A stretch of 64,000 nucleotides of DNA from Puffinus mauretanicus (taxonomy: Eukaryota; Chordata; Aves; Procellariiformes; Procellariidae). Position 1 is the first letter of the stretch. The number at the start of each line of letters is the position of its first letter. A program made the translations under genes and the position numbers. The stretch lies in contig JAJKFH010003165.1 of NCBI GenBank assembly GCA_023333565.1, forward strand, positions 1,790,629 to 1,854,628, in the 5' to 3' direction. The notes under the pieces were generated by a model. It was not told where the DNA came from and searched no databases. It saw only the letters and a list, made by a program, of their open reading frames with translations. Shown one piece after another: positions 11,886 to 23,320 of the stretch.

Positions 11886-14458
11886 TATGGAGATGGCTGG
11901 CATGTTGCTCTGACAATAAGATCTGTAGCTTTTACGTATAAATTATTCTGTGCAATGTGAAATGCACATGCCAGGTCTTATTTAAAAGGCACAGCCTGAA
12001 AGCATAACAGCAGGGAAGAAATGAGAATGTCCTCATTCATCTTAGTTTTGAAGTCTAAATAACAATTTAAATATCTATTATTGATTTGCTGCAGAGACAT
12101 TGGAACATCCAGCAAATGGTTTTATTCCACTTTAGCTGGAAATGCTGATATTTGCCCAGTTGACTGATTGTTCCACATGTGCATAAATCTAAGCCAATGA
12201 TATGAATAAAAAATAATAACAAAGTCATAAAATCAATCTAGGGCAACACTGGCCATGCTCTGTTTCACTTTCTGAGAATATATGCAAGGAATTTGTGAGT
12301 TTACTGACCAAACATTTCACCTTTAAAATTAGTTTTAAAAAAAAAGCCAAATATATCATTTTTACTGAAAAAGTGAATACATGCTCTAATTATCTTTCCC
12401 TTTAACTCCTCTGAATTCTCCCTTTCTCCTCTTTACATCACAGCCATCTAAATAAGGAGGTAAGTGCTGTGTCCACATTGTCTAGGAAATAGGATGCAGA
12501 GATGCTGCTGCCCATGTTGCCTCCAGATGCTGCTTGGGCTTGGCATGTTGGGATAAGACAGGGCTGCTTTGGAGGTGCAAGCTAGGACTTCCACACCATC
12601 AGCCAGCGCAACATATAAATGTACCTGCTTAGATCTGCGCTGGTTTGGATGCGAACGCTGCGTTGCGCGGCTTTGTGTGGTACACAGTGAAGCACGCACG
12701 TTCTCCATCTTACTCTCCGTTCATCTCTCCTTCCCCTGGGGCCATGCCTGGGGCCAGCCTGGCCACCCTGCAGACTGGGGTAGGGGCAGGTGGCAGTGCT
12801 TAGTTTTAAAACCACACCATTACTTTGGCACTCCCAGTTGCCTCCACCTCCTACCCCTTCCCTGCTCCACGGGCCCCTGTGAACGTTGGACCTATTGTAC
12901 CAGCGGACCTGGTCTGCTGGGTGCCCGGTGTCTGGGTGAGGCTGGGTGCAGCAGGTGACAGGATGCGTTTTCCCTCTGCCCTCAGCTTTCACCGTGCTGA
13001 GCCTCGCTCCCCGTGCACGCTGCCATAGAGCACGGGGCTGGCGAGGGAGGGGAAAGCATTGGTGGGGAGGAGGTGTTTTTCCCTATCCTGTCCTTTCTCT
13101 TGCACTGTTTGTGCTTTGTGTAATGGGAGGGCAGCTTGTGGCATGCCAGGGGCTGCCAGGAGACTGGACCGGCTCTCAGCACGCTGGCCGAAACACCCTG
13201 CTATGCTCAGTGCCTTGCCAGACGTGGTGCTTCAGGCCCCTTGCAGCAGGGACGTCCTGCGGCTACGTGTTTGGAGAGGGCCCGCCACAACAAGGTCCTC
13301 ATCTTGATTACACTTCTGGTGTAAGCGTGATGCCGACATCCCACCTGATGCCAGGGATTTACGAAGGGGTACAAAGAGGAGCGACAGCTTTTGGGGTGGT
13401 GCCGCCCGGCGGTGCTGCTGCACCCGCGGTGGCAGCTCCCTCCTCCCCACGTTGGCTGGGCTCTGCCTGCCTCCGGCGGAGAGAAACGCCCATGTCGGTG
13501 CGCCCGTGATTCTTTTTCCCCAGTTTAATGAGCTCATGACCCCTGAAGGAGATGCTGCCGTTGTAACGGGTACTTTCTGCGGTGGCACGTGTAGCTTTTG
13601 GCACCGCATGGGCAAGTATGGCTGTGCATATGGAGTATCAGACACATTTGCTTTCTTCTGCTGTGCCCCTTTAGGATAAAAAAAACCCCAAGGAGCACTT
13701 TGGTAATTCTTATATAAAAAGCAGATACCTACAGTTGGTAGCTCATGAGTCTAAATTAACTCTGTGGTAAGAGGCAATTGTTCCGAGAAGGGGTCTCGGG
13801 GAGGCAGATAGGGCCGGCTCCTTTAGAAACCCCCGTCAGTGCCGCAGCGCTGCGACCTGGTGCCAGCACCAGCTGATAAACACATCAGCTTCTGGCAGGG
13901 GAGCTAAAGCGGGGGAATGGGTTGAACCATGGACTAGTTTTAACAAAAATGCATTTTTTTTTCTTACTCCTACTCTTTGTACTCTGTACCATGGTATTGC
14001 CATTATATGGAATGGGATTTTTGACCTATTAAGTGATACACTTGCCATGTCTATATTCAGTAAAAAGGAATTTTAAAATTTTAAGTGGATGTGACCGCAA
14101 CTTCTGTGCAGCTGAGTCTGACTGCGGCATGGCCAGGAGTCTCTTATATCTGCGGTGAAAGAACAAAATTTAGCAAAACATTGTAGAGCGTTAGCAGAAA
14201 TCTGCAGTTATAGTACAGCATTCTGCCAGTCAGACTCTTGAAAAATCAATAGCAAGGTATGCACTCTTTTTTTTACAGAGAAGGTTACAATTTTCTTACA
14301 GCAACAAAATTAGCATTATGAGCTGGCTTCACACAGACATTTATATGCTGGCATGAGTCATGAACTTGAAAAGGAGTCTGCCTAGGTAATTAATTTTCTC
14401 TGCGTTATTGCAGATCTTGTTATTTGCTCATGTATTTTTTTAAAAGATCCGTTTAAAA
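11886..14458. other. Non-coding, moderately GC-rich in part
   Basis: No supportable gene. About 12.55-13.55 kb is richer in G+C than its surroundings and carries overlapping open frames on both strands with no splice-consistent or conserved pattern. I read these frames as a composition effect. If the minus-strand exons above 14.46 kb are real, this is their 3' flank. Confidence 0.4.
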
Positions 14459-14464
14459 TTTATT
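14459..14464 (-). terminator. AATAAA directly after stop codon
   Basis: TTTATT on the plus strand is AATAAA on the minus strand and touches the TAA stop at 14465-14467 with no gap. It is the canonical cleavage and polyadenylation hexamer, though its use here is untested. A 3' UTR this short would be unusual. Confidence 0.35.
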
Positions 14465-14770
14465 TTAACCATAAGACTTTGGACTGAATTTAATTTTAAT
14501 AGTACTCTTTAGCACAGCTTCCAATACAGGAGATGGTGGAAATTCAGTTTTAAATTCATGAGAGTCTTGTGCTTTAAGTACTTGCTTGGCATTGAGTGGA
14601 TCTGCCACAGCTGACCGACCCATGTGTGTGATCTTTTGCAAGTTGTTCCCTCCTTCAGCTGCCATCTTTAAAATGGGGCTAATTATATTCATTGTAGAAA
14701 TGTCCCGGGAGTTGAAAGTCTTTGTGAAGAAGCCTGATTTCATGATGGCAGAGATTCCCTGCGCAGTGAT
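14465..14770 (-). CDS. Candidate terminal exon, unknown gene
   Basis: An acceptor with a short pyrimidine tract (ending CCCTTCAG) is followed by 101 open codons and a TAA stop. The segment starts ITAQGISAIMKSGFF and ends KFSPKSYG. It enters in phase 0, which matches the exit phase of the exon candidate at 15125-15327. I recognise no domain, catalytic motif, signal peptide or membrane segment. The composition is mixed and soluble-looking, with several Lys and Ser residues. It is the last of a chain of four exon candidates read from 16.58 kb downward. AATAAA follows the stop immediately. It could instead be a chance frame, since frames of this length are not rare in this window; the phase agreement is the main support. 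Confidence 0.45.
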   Translation of the reverse strand: MTAQGISAIMKSGFFTKTFNSRDISTMNIISPILKMAAEGGNNLQKITHMGRSAVADPLNAKQVLKAQDSHEFKTEFPPSPVLEAVLKSTIKIKFSPKSYG

Positions 14771-15124
14771 CTGAAGGGTCGCATGTCACAAAGCTGCAAT
14801 CTTGCAGGGATGGTGGAAATGCCATTATACACGTGTGGAGAGAGCTGAGTGATTTACCTCGTTCTTCTCAGGCTGTGGCAGTGAGGAAAACAAGCACAGG
14901 CTGGTAGCAGTGCTAACGCTCATAGCAACCACCTATTTGCTTCAGACTGACATCCCTCTGGAAATCTCAGCTAGGGACACTCCTTAAGTGCTGGGAGATG
15001 CCCCAAATCTTAGACAGCACTGCGGAGCCCTCTTCTCTCCACCCTCATTATTGCTTCTCTTGCTGATACCGACACATAAACGAGAAGAGGTTCAAAATAC
15101 AGGGCAGAATTAATTGGATCTCAC

Positions 15125-15327
15125 AAGCACCACCTCATCAGGTGGTGTCCAGTTGATGCTGAAGGTCACCTGAACGCTGCTGACAGGCCGATACATAAAC
15201 ACAGTCCGTGCACGGGAGGCAAATGAAAAGTTAGTTTGCATGCCTGCGAACCTCTTTTTGACCGGTGTTTTGTTGCGATCTAGATACCCATCTAATCGTG
15301 CTGGTGTAAGGCTTTCAGTGGCACTGC
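15125..15327 (-). CDS. Candidate internal exon, unknown gene
   Basis: The segment is 203 bases: 2 bases complete a split codon and 67 full codons follow. The acceptor ends CGACCACAAG and is only moderately pyrimidine-rich; the donor is GTGAGA. The product includes RTVFMYRPVSSVQVTFSINW followed by TPPDEVVL, an alternating pattern that suggests beta strands. The entry phase (1) matches the exit of the upstream candidate at 15726-15838, joining as a Ser codon, and the exit phase (0) matches the downstream candidate. I cannot name the protein family. Confidence 0.48.
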
Positions 15328-15725
15328 CTTGTGGTCGCAGGTGCAAAAAGGCATCCACAAATAGGCAGCGGATTCAAAAACATGCTCTGTGCTGCTGAGT
15401 GTATCACTGATGCATTTACCATGTTGACCCTCAAGAGTACAATGCTGAATTTTTGGGATATAAGAAACACAGCATGCAAGATTTATGGATTCTTGTGCAA
15501 ACTATGGCGCCAGTGAATAAAAATAAAAACACATCTACAATAAAAATGCTTGTATTAGCAAATCCATCCTTACAAAAATACATGGTTTAGGTCCTAAGAG
15601 TTACTGGCTTGGGAAAGTACTTTTTATTAAACGTATTTTTTAATGCTTGGATGTGTATTTTAATGACATATTTTGGACACCAGGTATTTATGTCTTGGGG
15701 AAAAAAGTTATTTTTTTAAGCTTAC

Positions 15726-15838
15726 TGAACTCTTGAGTAATCAATTGGTTGCCATCCATAGATAAACGTATTCTAAAATGATGATTAATACGGTTTACAA
15801 GTGTTACTGTGAGAGTCAGTTTGGAACAGCTTGAATAC
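15726..15838 (-). CDS. Candidate internal exon, unknown gene
   Basis: The segment is 113 bases, with acceptor TTATCACATTAG and a good donor, GTAAGC. The product includes KLTLTVTLVNRINHHFRIRL and then SMDGNQLITQEF, again suggestive of beta strands. It enters in phase 2 and leaves in phase 1. Both fit the neighbours: the codon split with the 16530-16576 candidate becomes Glu, and the one split with the 15125-15327 candidate becomes Ser. An alternative acceptor, GATTGCAG, lies 16 bases upstream but would break the phase with the upstream candidate. Confidence 0.48.
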
Positions 15839-16529
15839 CTAATGTGATAAGAAACTGCAATCAGTTGCATGATAATGTAATGTTTTTCTTAAGTTCGTGC
15901 TGTATAACTTTTCTGGAACTTGCTTTCCTTCAGGAAAAAAACAGGTAGTTTCTGTCTGATATTGCTTTGGCAACAAGAAGACATCAAACTACTCAAACTC
16001 TTTGTTGGATTTGTTAGCGCCAAGCCCCATCTTACACAAAGAAAGAAAAGGGTTTGTTTTGGGAGAGATTTCTGGAAAAATCTAAGCGACAGAAGCATCA
16101 AAAGTCAGCAGTGCTTGTGCTTCCTATGCGGCATACGCTTCTCCCACCTGCACTGGCTTTGGGACGGTACTTCTAGAGCAGATCCATTCCATTTGACCAT
16201 GTGTTGTGGACATCAAAGGCACAGGAGTTCCCCAGCTCCTTGACGTCCCAGACAAGCACACTGCAAATTTGCTTTCCAGACTTGTATGCTTCTGAAGGCA
16301 TTGCTGCTGGAAAAGGCCTCTGGATGAGTAGCTTGGGTTGTTAAGGAACACCATCTTGGGAGCAACACGCTCAGAAAAAGGCCTGGGAAAAAACTATCCC
16401 AGCCAATATATGGCTTAGATGCCAAAGTATGCAGCAAAACCAAGTTAAATAAACTTTGTAATCTGTTTCTACCGCTGATTGATAGCTGCTCACTAGGTAT
16501 CACGATTTTGTCCTTCTCCTTGGATTTAC

Positions 16530-16576
16530 TCTGTTCCATTTTTGAAAACCCATTTTTCAACATCATCTTTCTTCAT
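16530..16576 (-). CDS. Candidate 47-base exon, unknown gene
   Basis: A strong pyrimidine-rich acceptor (CTTCTCTTTTG... ending ACTTTTAAG) is followed by 15 codons, MKKDDVEKWVFKNGT, and then donor GTAAAT. Only one of the three frames is open, and it enters in phase 0 and exits in phase 2, matching the next exon candidate. The preceding exon, which would have to end in phase 0, was not found with confidence. The first codon is ATG, but nothing shows it is a translation start. Confidence 0.38.
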
Positions 16577-17125
16577 CTTAAAAGTAACAGGTATCAAAAG
16601 AGAAGTCCGTGGTATTCCTTACTTTCCTCGGTGTCCAGTTGTTGAAGAAATGCAGACTTGAGAAACCATCTGGTGAATCTTCCTGGGCAAGAGCCAGACT
16701 TCTGTCTGGCCTCACCTGTGGTTACTGTCCTCCTCACAGGCTTAGCATAGGAATATTGTCTTTGTCTTCTCCATATTAGCTTAAATACTTGATAGAGATG
16801 AACATGCGGGAAAAGAGCAGGTGATTAAATCTTCCCAGTAGTGTGTTGCCAGTGGGCTGCCTTCGATGATGTCCACCTCTGTATTCCACCAGATACTCCA
16901 TCGGGGAAAATACTGTGTAGTCTCTAGCTGCAAAGGCTTAGTGCTGAACCAGAGGACCTGCTTGCAATCACAAATCCTCTTTCATCTTGGACATGAAACT
17001 GGTGGCATTTTTTTTTTTGAGCCTGTTTCTTTTTTTTCCTCCAAGGGTAGAGTCTGTTTCTCCAAAGCCAAGGGTGAAAACAGGCACGAGTTGAAGGTTG
17101 AGAAACATTTTCACTGTTTAAAACA

Positions 17126-18304
17126 ATGCTTGAATGTTCTTTCAGGACAGAAGAAATGAATTGCGTTTTGGTAAAACATTTTAAACCTGATGGCAATACA
17201 GTCTCTGATTCCTGGCAACTGTGCTTCTCTCTCAAGCTATCATTTTTAGAAGCTCACCCTTTTTCTGAAATACTTTCTAGGCTAAACACTAATACCTCTG
17301 CTGACTTCTATTTATCTATCTCACTTATTTATTTTCCCTTCCTTTGCTCTGGAGGAAGGGAGTGTCCATTTCAGGTTCTGGTTGCTTTTTCAGTAAACTA
17401 TGAATTTATGCTCTTTGTTTTTTACCTGGCAGAGGGAGGTCTCCGCTCACGCCTAGGACTCTCTGGTATCACAGCAATGCTAAAGGAATTGCGCTGCTCT
17501 GGGAATATCCCCGGTGCAAGGAGTTCGGGAAGGCCGGTGGCTCCATGCGTTTTCAGGTCTCTCTGGCTTCCAGGCAGCCTTGGTGAAGTGATCCCGATTT
17601 ACAGTCGTTCTCCATTGCAAGAGGGGAGGAGAGAGGGGCGAGCTCCCCTAGGAGGACTGGGGAAAGCGGGGAGCGGGCTGCAGGGAAGCACCATGCATGG
17701 GCGCTGGCTTGGGGGGACCAGCAGCCACACAGACATCTCCCACCCGGTCTGGGCTCGAGGTCCCTCTTACATTAAACAAAATCAGTGTTCAGGAGGCACT
17801 GTCTTGGTATATGGCCGCTGCTGTGTTGGCCTCCTTGGTAAATTGTTTTGGGATAGCTTGAATATGAAAAGTGTGAAGAGAAAAGTCATTTTAGTATATT
17901 ATATTTTAAAGAAAGCCAGAGTGATTTCCAAAGGTAGTCTGGCAGGGAAAGAATTGCCAATAAAGAAAATTTTGCTTCCAGCCTCGAGGGGAAATTTGCA
18001 TTGCCCTGTCTCCTTTTCCATATATATATATGGAGAGAGAGAGAAATTATTTGCTTTTGTAATAAAAAGGTTTTGTTTGTTCAGCATGCTTTGGTTTGTT
18101 GGTCTAACCAACAACTTTTATTTTAACAACAGAACCGTTCTAAGATGTGCACTGAAGTTTTGGTCATTTTTGATCAGCTATACAAATTACAGTCTCAGTT
18201 ATTCACACTGCATAAAGACAGGCTGTCTTCCTACCTCCTGTATGTGCCTAGACCCATTTATGGCATCAGTTTGGCAAGAAGTTTTGTCTGAGGAGCAGAT
18301 TTGA
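17126..18304 (+). other. 392-codon open frame, no known product
   Basis: This is the longest stop-free ATG-initiated frame outside the CpG island. The translation contains no domain I recognise. It has hydrophobic patches typical of translated T-rich DNA (for example SLIYFPFLCSGG and KRFCLFSMLWFVGL) and runs through a TA/GA microsatellite at 18.02 kb. No convincing promoter, polyadenylation signal or splice structure frames it. It overlaps, on the opposite strand, the presumed intron between minus-strand exon candidates. It may be a chance frame, but this length is surprising in AT-rich DNA. I would not annotate it as a gene without transcript evidence. Confidence 0.15.
18020..18044 (+). repeat. 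(TA)n(GA)n microsatellite
   Basis: About six TA units are followed by about six GA units, inside the 392-codon frame. Confidence 0.9.
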
Positions 18305-20374
18305 CACCTCTGAGCTTTTTGCATCTGAGTAATTTTTTGTCTCCAAGTACAGCAGTTTATACTGCAGTTCTGCAGCACATCCATCCTTCTCCATGGGTAC
18401 TAGCTAGAGGAGAGGGTGTAAAAACTTCAGTTTAATACTGTTTTGCGGCGCAACCTTTGATGCGTGACCACATTGAACGGAGAGGACAGAAACAAAATGT
18501 TGTGAGTGATGTGGCCGAGGTTTGACCAAATCTGAGCTGGATCTTGGGTTGTTTGGTCTCATTTCTCAACTCCATACTTCTCTTCTTTGCAAGTTATATT
18601 AAAAACCCTCACTTTCCTGTGCTTGCTTTCTCCTCAAAAGGCTAAGTGAAGAACTCTGCGTGACGCCAAAAGCAATATTAGTTTTTGGAATCAGCTTTCA
18701 GGATGTGCTGAAAGTTGTGTAATCAGCACCTTACCTCTCGGAAAGGCTGGGTGCTTTACTCTCCTACATCTCACAGGCGTGCGGGGCCTGGGAAAGTTGT
18801 TTTTTTCGGCTACTTGAGAGACCTGACTAGAGAATTAAATGGTCTGGAAGCGTACCAAAAGTTTCTCCACCCTGGGTTCAAAGCTAGGCCCATCTTGACA
18901 TCAGACTCTTTCTCCAGGCTATAACAATATTTTGGGGAAGAAAAAAAGAGTCAAATGAAACTTGAAAAACATCATAGTAACTAGAAGAATACAGTAGAAA
19001 AATGCTAAATAAGGTTATGATTTTTGTTAAAACATGAGGGAAAAGCAGGAATAGCACAGTGACAAGCACAGAAAAAGAAACGTGCGCAAGCAGGGGAGCG
19101 AGCTGTTGGCAGCACTGCGTCGTCCGCAGGAGAACTGTGATTTAGGGTAGGGCCTTCCAGGCGACCAGAAGCGATGTCTTGTGCTCTCAGCTTCAAAACT
19201 GTGCTCCCTCTAGAAACTGCAACACTGCTGTCCTAAAACGACTGTGCGTTCGGAACAACGTAGTCATGTTTTTACTGGGATTTGGTGAACTGAAACAGGA
19301 GTGAGTTACCGCAATGCCCTGCCTGAGAGCGCACGGTGGTGCAATTTCAATTTACTTTGAAGTATGGGGCAGAAACTGGGGGCGGTGCAGAAGTTGCTTC
19401 AGATGTTCAGCTTTCCTTGCTGCAGGCGCTGCACCCTGCGTCTGAGCAGCAAATGGATGGTGGATGTCAGTACCCGCTTCATCGCCTTCGTGCATGTGAA
19501 CTGGAGCTCTGACCCTGAGAGATGTGGTTTCTTTTTAGATGGTTTAAATATTTGGGTTTAGATGATATTTGTGAAGCATCTTGAAGTCTGCATAAGATAG
19601 GTCATTCAGGACTATGCGTGTGTAAGCAACTTGTCTCTCCTTTTCAGCAGCTGCCTAAGCAAGTTTTGTGATTAAACGTTGTATGTTTTGGACTGCGGTT
19701 CCACAGCGCGAGTGGTTTGGCAGCAACGCTGGATGAACGAGTTCCCGCCCCTGGCACTGCGCTTGGGGTGGTATAAACTGGTGGAGAAGTGGGGTTTGCC
19801 TTTGACACAGCCAGGAGCCAGTCCTTGGGTGTCAAGAAATCCTTAACCCTGGTATTGCCACTGGCCCACTAGGCTTATGAATTGCTGAACGCATTTTACA
19901 ATGCGATATGCATAGCAGAATAATTACTAAGTGGCCAAACGTGACTTGAAAGCAGCTTTTTGTTCAGCGAAGAATCCTCCTCCTGTTGCACGGTCGCCCA
20001 GAAAAGGCTAGTGGGCCGGGGCGCTGGTCCACGCTCCCCGGAGAATGAGCTGGGGCTGGGTGGGACAAGCAGGAAACCAGCACTGGTGCTGAGAGACACC
20101 CAGCTGGAACCATGCCCTGCTCCCGGCCCCCGAGCTCACACCAAGCCAACCTTTGCACAGGGCTCTAATGAGGAAAAGCAGTGTATTCTTCATTACTCAT
20201 AATAACAAACTCCTGAGTCTCCAGGTAAGCAAAACACTTCAGAATAAGCTAGACCTGGAGATTTGGACTGGAGCGTCCTGAAGGGAGAAGCAGAGCCATT
20301 CAGATGATATGGTAAGGGGCAATACCGGCATGTATTTCTTCTGAGCTCTCCTCTTCGTAAATGATTAAGTAAAC

Positions 20375-21010
20375 AACCCAGGGAGCTGCTGGCCAGTTTG
20401 TCTCACTTCAATATCTAGCATAGCGAAAAGCAAATAAAGAGATTATTCTCTAAACGGCCAGATGGTAACAGGTTGATATACTGTGGGGAACATGGATTTT
20501 TAGAAAACAGAGCAAACTTTGCAAAGCTTGTATATTTTTGAAGCAATCATAAGCTTTTTAGTAAGGTAGTTGATACGGAATTCAGGGCTGATATCATCAA
20601 ACTGAAACTGAGTTTAGGAATTAATGAAGACGTTTATGCAAATACCTTTGTGTCAAGGGTAAATCTGTATTTAATTTTGTTTGTACTTTGCTTTCATGAA
20701 TGATCTGGAATTTTAAACTAGATGGTTATTGCAATTTTTGAAGGTTTCAGTTTTGGAGCACTGAAACTGCCAAAGGCCGTGGAGAGTTCTAGCAAAACCT
20801 GCGACTTCCAAGAGGAAATTCAACATCATAAAGTTAGGTCAATGAGAGGAAAAAAATCCCAAGCCAAATTTTTATCAATCAAAGCCCAGAGAAAAAACGG
20901 TTACGCAGTAACAGTGGAGAAGAGGATCTGGGCATTAATAGATAATAAATTAAACACACCACAGTGTAATTTGCAAAAAGGCAAAGACTGTTCTGGGCAA
21001 GGTTCCTAAT
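20375..21010 (+). mobile_element. Ancient CR1/L3-type LINE fragment, decayed
   Basis: Nucleotide blocks match what I know of the reverse transcriptase part of old CR1/L3-like LINEs. One is a tract around 20.39-20.45 kb resembling the segment with the conserved 'cagtctcacttcaatacc' idea. Another is ACATGGATTTTTAGAAAACA (the HGF-K-like block) near 20.49 kb. A third is the GAAGAGGATCTGGGCATTAA stretch near 20.92 kb, equivalent to the conserved 'E-DLGV' block. Order and orientation are right, with a missing middle. Many substitutions and stops show great age, so it has no coding capacity. The boundaries are approximate. Confidence 0.55.
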
Positions 21011-21184
21011 GTTTCTGCTACGTCTGATCCAGGATTACCTCCAGTTCTTTCCTATAGGGGCTTAGTTTTATATTCTCCTCAGACTTTTACATAAAGCTTG
21101 CAGAATCATGAAGCACAGTTTGCAGATAACGTGTGTTAAAGTAATTGCATGTTTTAGTTTCAAGTTGCATGCAGTGGGGGTTTC

Positions 21185-21212
21185 TGTGTGTGTGTGTGCG
21201 CGCGTGTGTGTG
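21185..21212 (+). repeat. (TG)n/(CG)n microsatellite
   Basis: TG units are interrupted by a GCGCGC core. Alternating purine-pyrimidine DNA of this type can adopt Z-form, but that is general knowledge and not shown here. Confidence 0.9.
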
Positions 21213-22659
21213 CCCTGGACGTGTATTTGGATTATTACAGGTCACAGTAATGGTTCTGAGTTATATTTATCCTTTGTCTTCCTTTTAAGTCCTCAGAGTG
21301 ATCATTTCTCTCTGAACAACATGGGCAACACTCTATGGAAGAACAGAGAACAAATAAAAAGCTTCTTCAGTAAACAAAGGACAGAGATAGCCCAAAAAGT
21401 TAGGAAAAATGAAAAAATGACTTTAGGCTTAAGGCCAGCTTTCACGAGAAGGCAGGTAGAGTTGGAAATACACAGTGCAAGAGGAGGGCCAGGAATAGTT
21501 TAAAATGATTTTTAAACATAATGTTGGTATTTTTAAAAGTAGTAACAGAAAGAAAAGAATTACTGCAGGTGACCAAAGAAAGCAGCCAACAGAAAAAGGG
21601 TGACTCAAACTATGTATTAGGGAAAATATGTAAGACGGGTCAGAAAAAAGGAAGGATTTGCATCACCCGTGGAGTTTGGTGTGCTCAAAACGAGCTTGGT
21701 TCTTAGAATGGGTCTAAAAATTTTATTTTCTGTGGAAAAACTGGGCTTCCTTAAAACACAGTATTATCTCAAAAAGTGCTTGCCATTCTAAAAAAATAAC
21801 TTTTTGTCAGGCGATTCCCTTAAATTAAAAACAAATTACTAAATTTTGAGATTTTCCACTGATAATTTACATCAGGGGCAGGAACAGAAGAAGCAAAATT
21901 TTGAGTGAAGGTAAAGGTCTTTCCAGCCAGCTCCCTGTCTTGCTTTGCTTGGGTGAGCAAGATGTGGCTGTGTGACCACAAGGCTAAGCCTTGGTGAGGT
22001 GGAGGTCGCAGCCGTCCAGGTCTGTCAGGAAATCAGGCAGCCAGGAGGGCAGAACACCTCACCCTCGGAGCTGCAATCGTCCCCCGCTGCGGGGACGCCC
22101 TGGGCCGAACAGCGATGTTAAAGCCTCCCCAGCCGTGGCAGCAAGAGCGGAGAGAAGCACCAGGAGCCCTTGTCCCTGCGGGGTGGCTCTGTTCTCCTCC
22201 GGAAAGCGCCTTGCTTCCTTGCAGCTCTGAAATGTGTGGAGGGAGAGCAGTCTCCATCCCCTACGGCTCTTCGAAACGGTTTTCCCTGCAGAAAAGGGAA
22301 ACTTCTGCAGTTTTCTGCTTTCCCTTCACCTCACTGCCGGGGGCTCCTGGGAAGGGTGGAGGAAAATGTGTCAGTGGAAAACAAGGAGTAAAGCTGTGGT
22401 GCGCGTTGTACAGCTTTTCTGAGTCCTTAGCGTTTAGGCGGAGCAAAAATAGCTTTAAAGAGAAACAGGCAGGCTTGAGTTTAGGTCCCTGTCTTCAGCA
22501 GGCTGCACAATTATCTGACTTGCAAACTCTGCAGTGTGACGGGTTAAAGAAATGCCTTTTTGCTTCTGGAGAACGAATAATCTTAATTTAGTGGTCAATT
22601 ATTAAATTACCAAACAATTAGGTTTCCTTCCTAGTCCGTGCTCATAAATGGCAGCGGCC

Positions 22660-23320
22660 AAGACATGCATGGGTGTTGCATGTCAGAGCAGCAGTAAATG
22701 AGCGGGGCTCTCCGGGAGAGCGAGCGGAGGCTTCTGCGACAAGCCTGGGCACTTGGCAGGCGAGGGAGCGGAGAGGGTGGTGACAGCGGGGGAATGCGGG
22801 GACCGCCAGTGGCCTCTGTAGAAGGGCACAGACGAGGCTGTAGCTTTGTGTTAACCTTTCAAAGCAGTGAGCATTTCTCAAGAGAGCCTATCTGCCTTTT
22901 TTGCTAAATATAGGACTGCCTTTCTCCTTCCCAGTCGGTAAGTGTGCTCCGTGGGCTGTGGGTGCCAAAGCTGTCTGCAGACTCCTGCCCCCCTCGTGTC
23001 TTCTGTGACCAGCTCTGTAACGCGCTTGTAAAAGCTTTGCCGCTCCTAATTTGCCTGCTGTCGCTCCCCGGCACGGAGCTTGCTGCTGGGAAGGCGCGGG
23101 GCCGCCTGCCCTGCGGCCGTGTCTCGGGGAGGCGGGAGGGTGCCCGGCTGCGCACGGCGCTCGGGTGGGAGCCGGGGCTCAGGTGGGATTCGCAAGCAGC
23201 GGGTGATGTTTCTGACGGGTGGGAGCGTCTGTCAAATAATGCTCCGCCCGGCTTTACTTCTCCCCATCACCGAGAAATTCAAATGAAAGTCAGAAGAGCC
23301 ACCCTGCAGAAGGTCTTGTT
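22660..23320. promoter_or_regulatory. CpG-rich patch, possible weak CpG island
   Basis: CpG dinucleotides are dense around 23.04-23.20 kb and moderately frequent from 22.66 kb, in contrast to the AT-rich surroundings. I see no exon start attached to it. It could be an unmethylated regulatory element, an alternative promoter, or simply GC-biased DNA. Confidence 0.25.

Noticed and set aside
12446..13680. Many overlapping open frames on both strands at 12.4-13.7 kb
   Set aside because: Moderately GC-rich DNA with overlapping frames of similar length on both strands, no consistent splice sites and no recognisable protein.
19644..19835. Minus-strand exon at 19.7 kb with acceptor TTGACACCCAAG
   Set aside because: Two different frames look equally plausible, no donor follows, and the phase could not be tied to neighbours.
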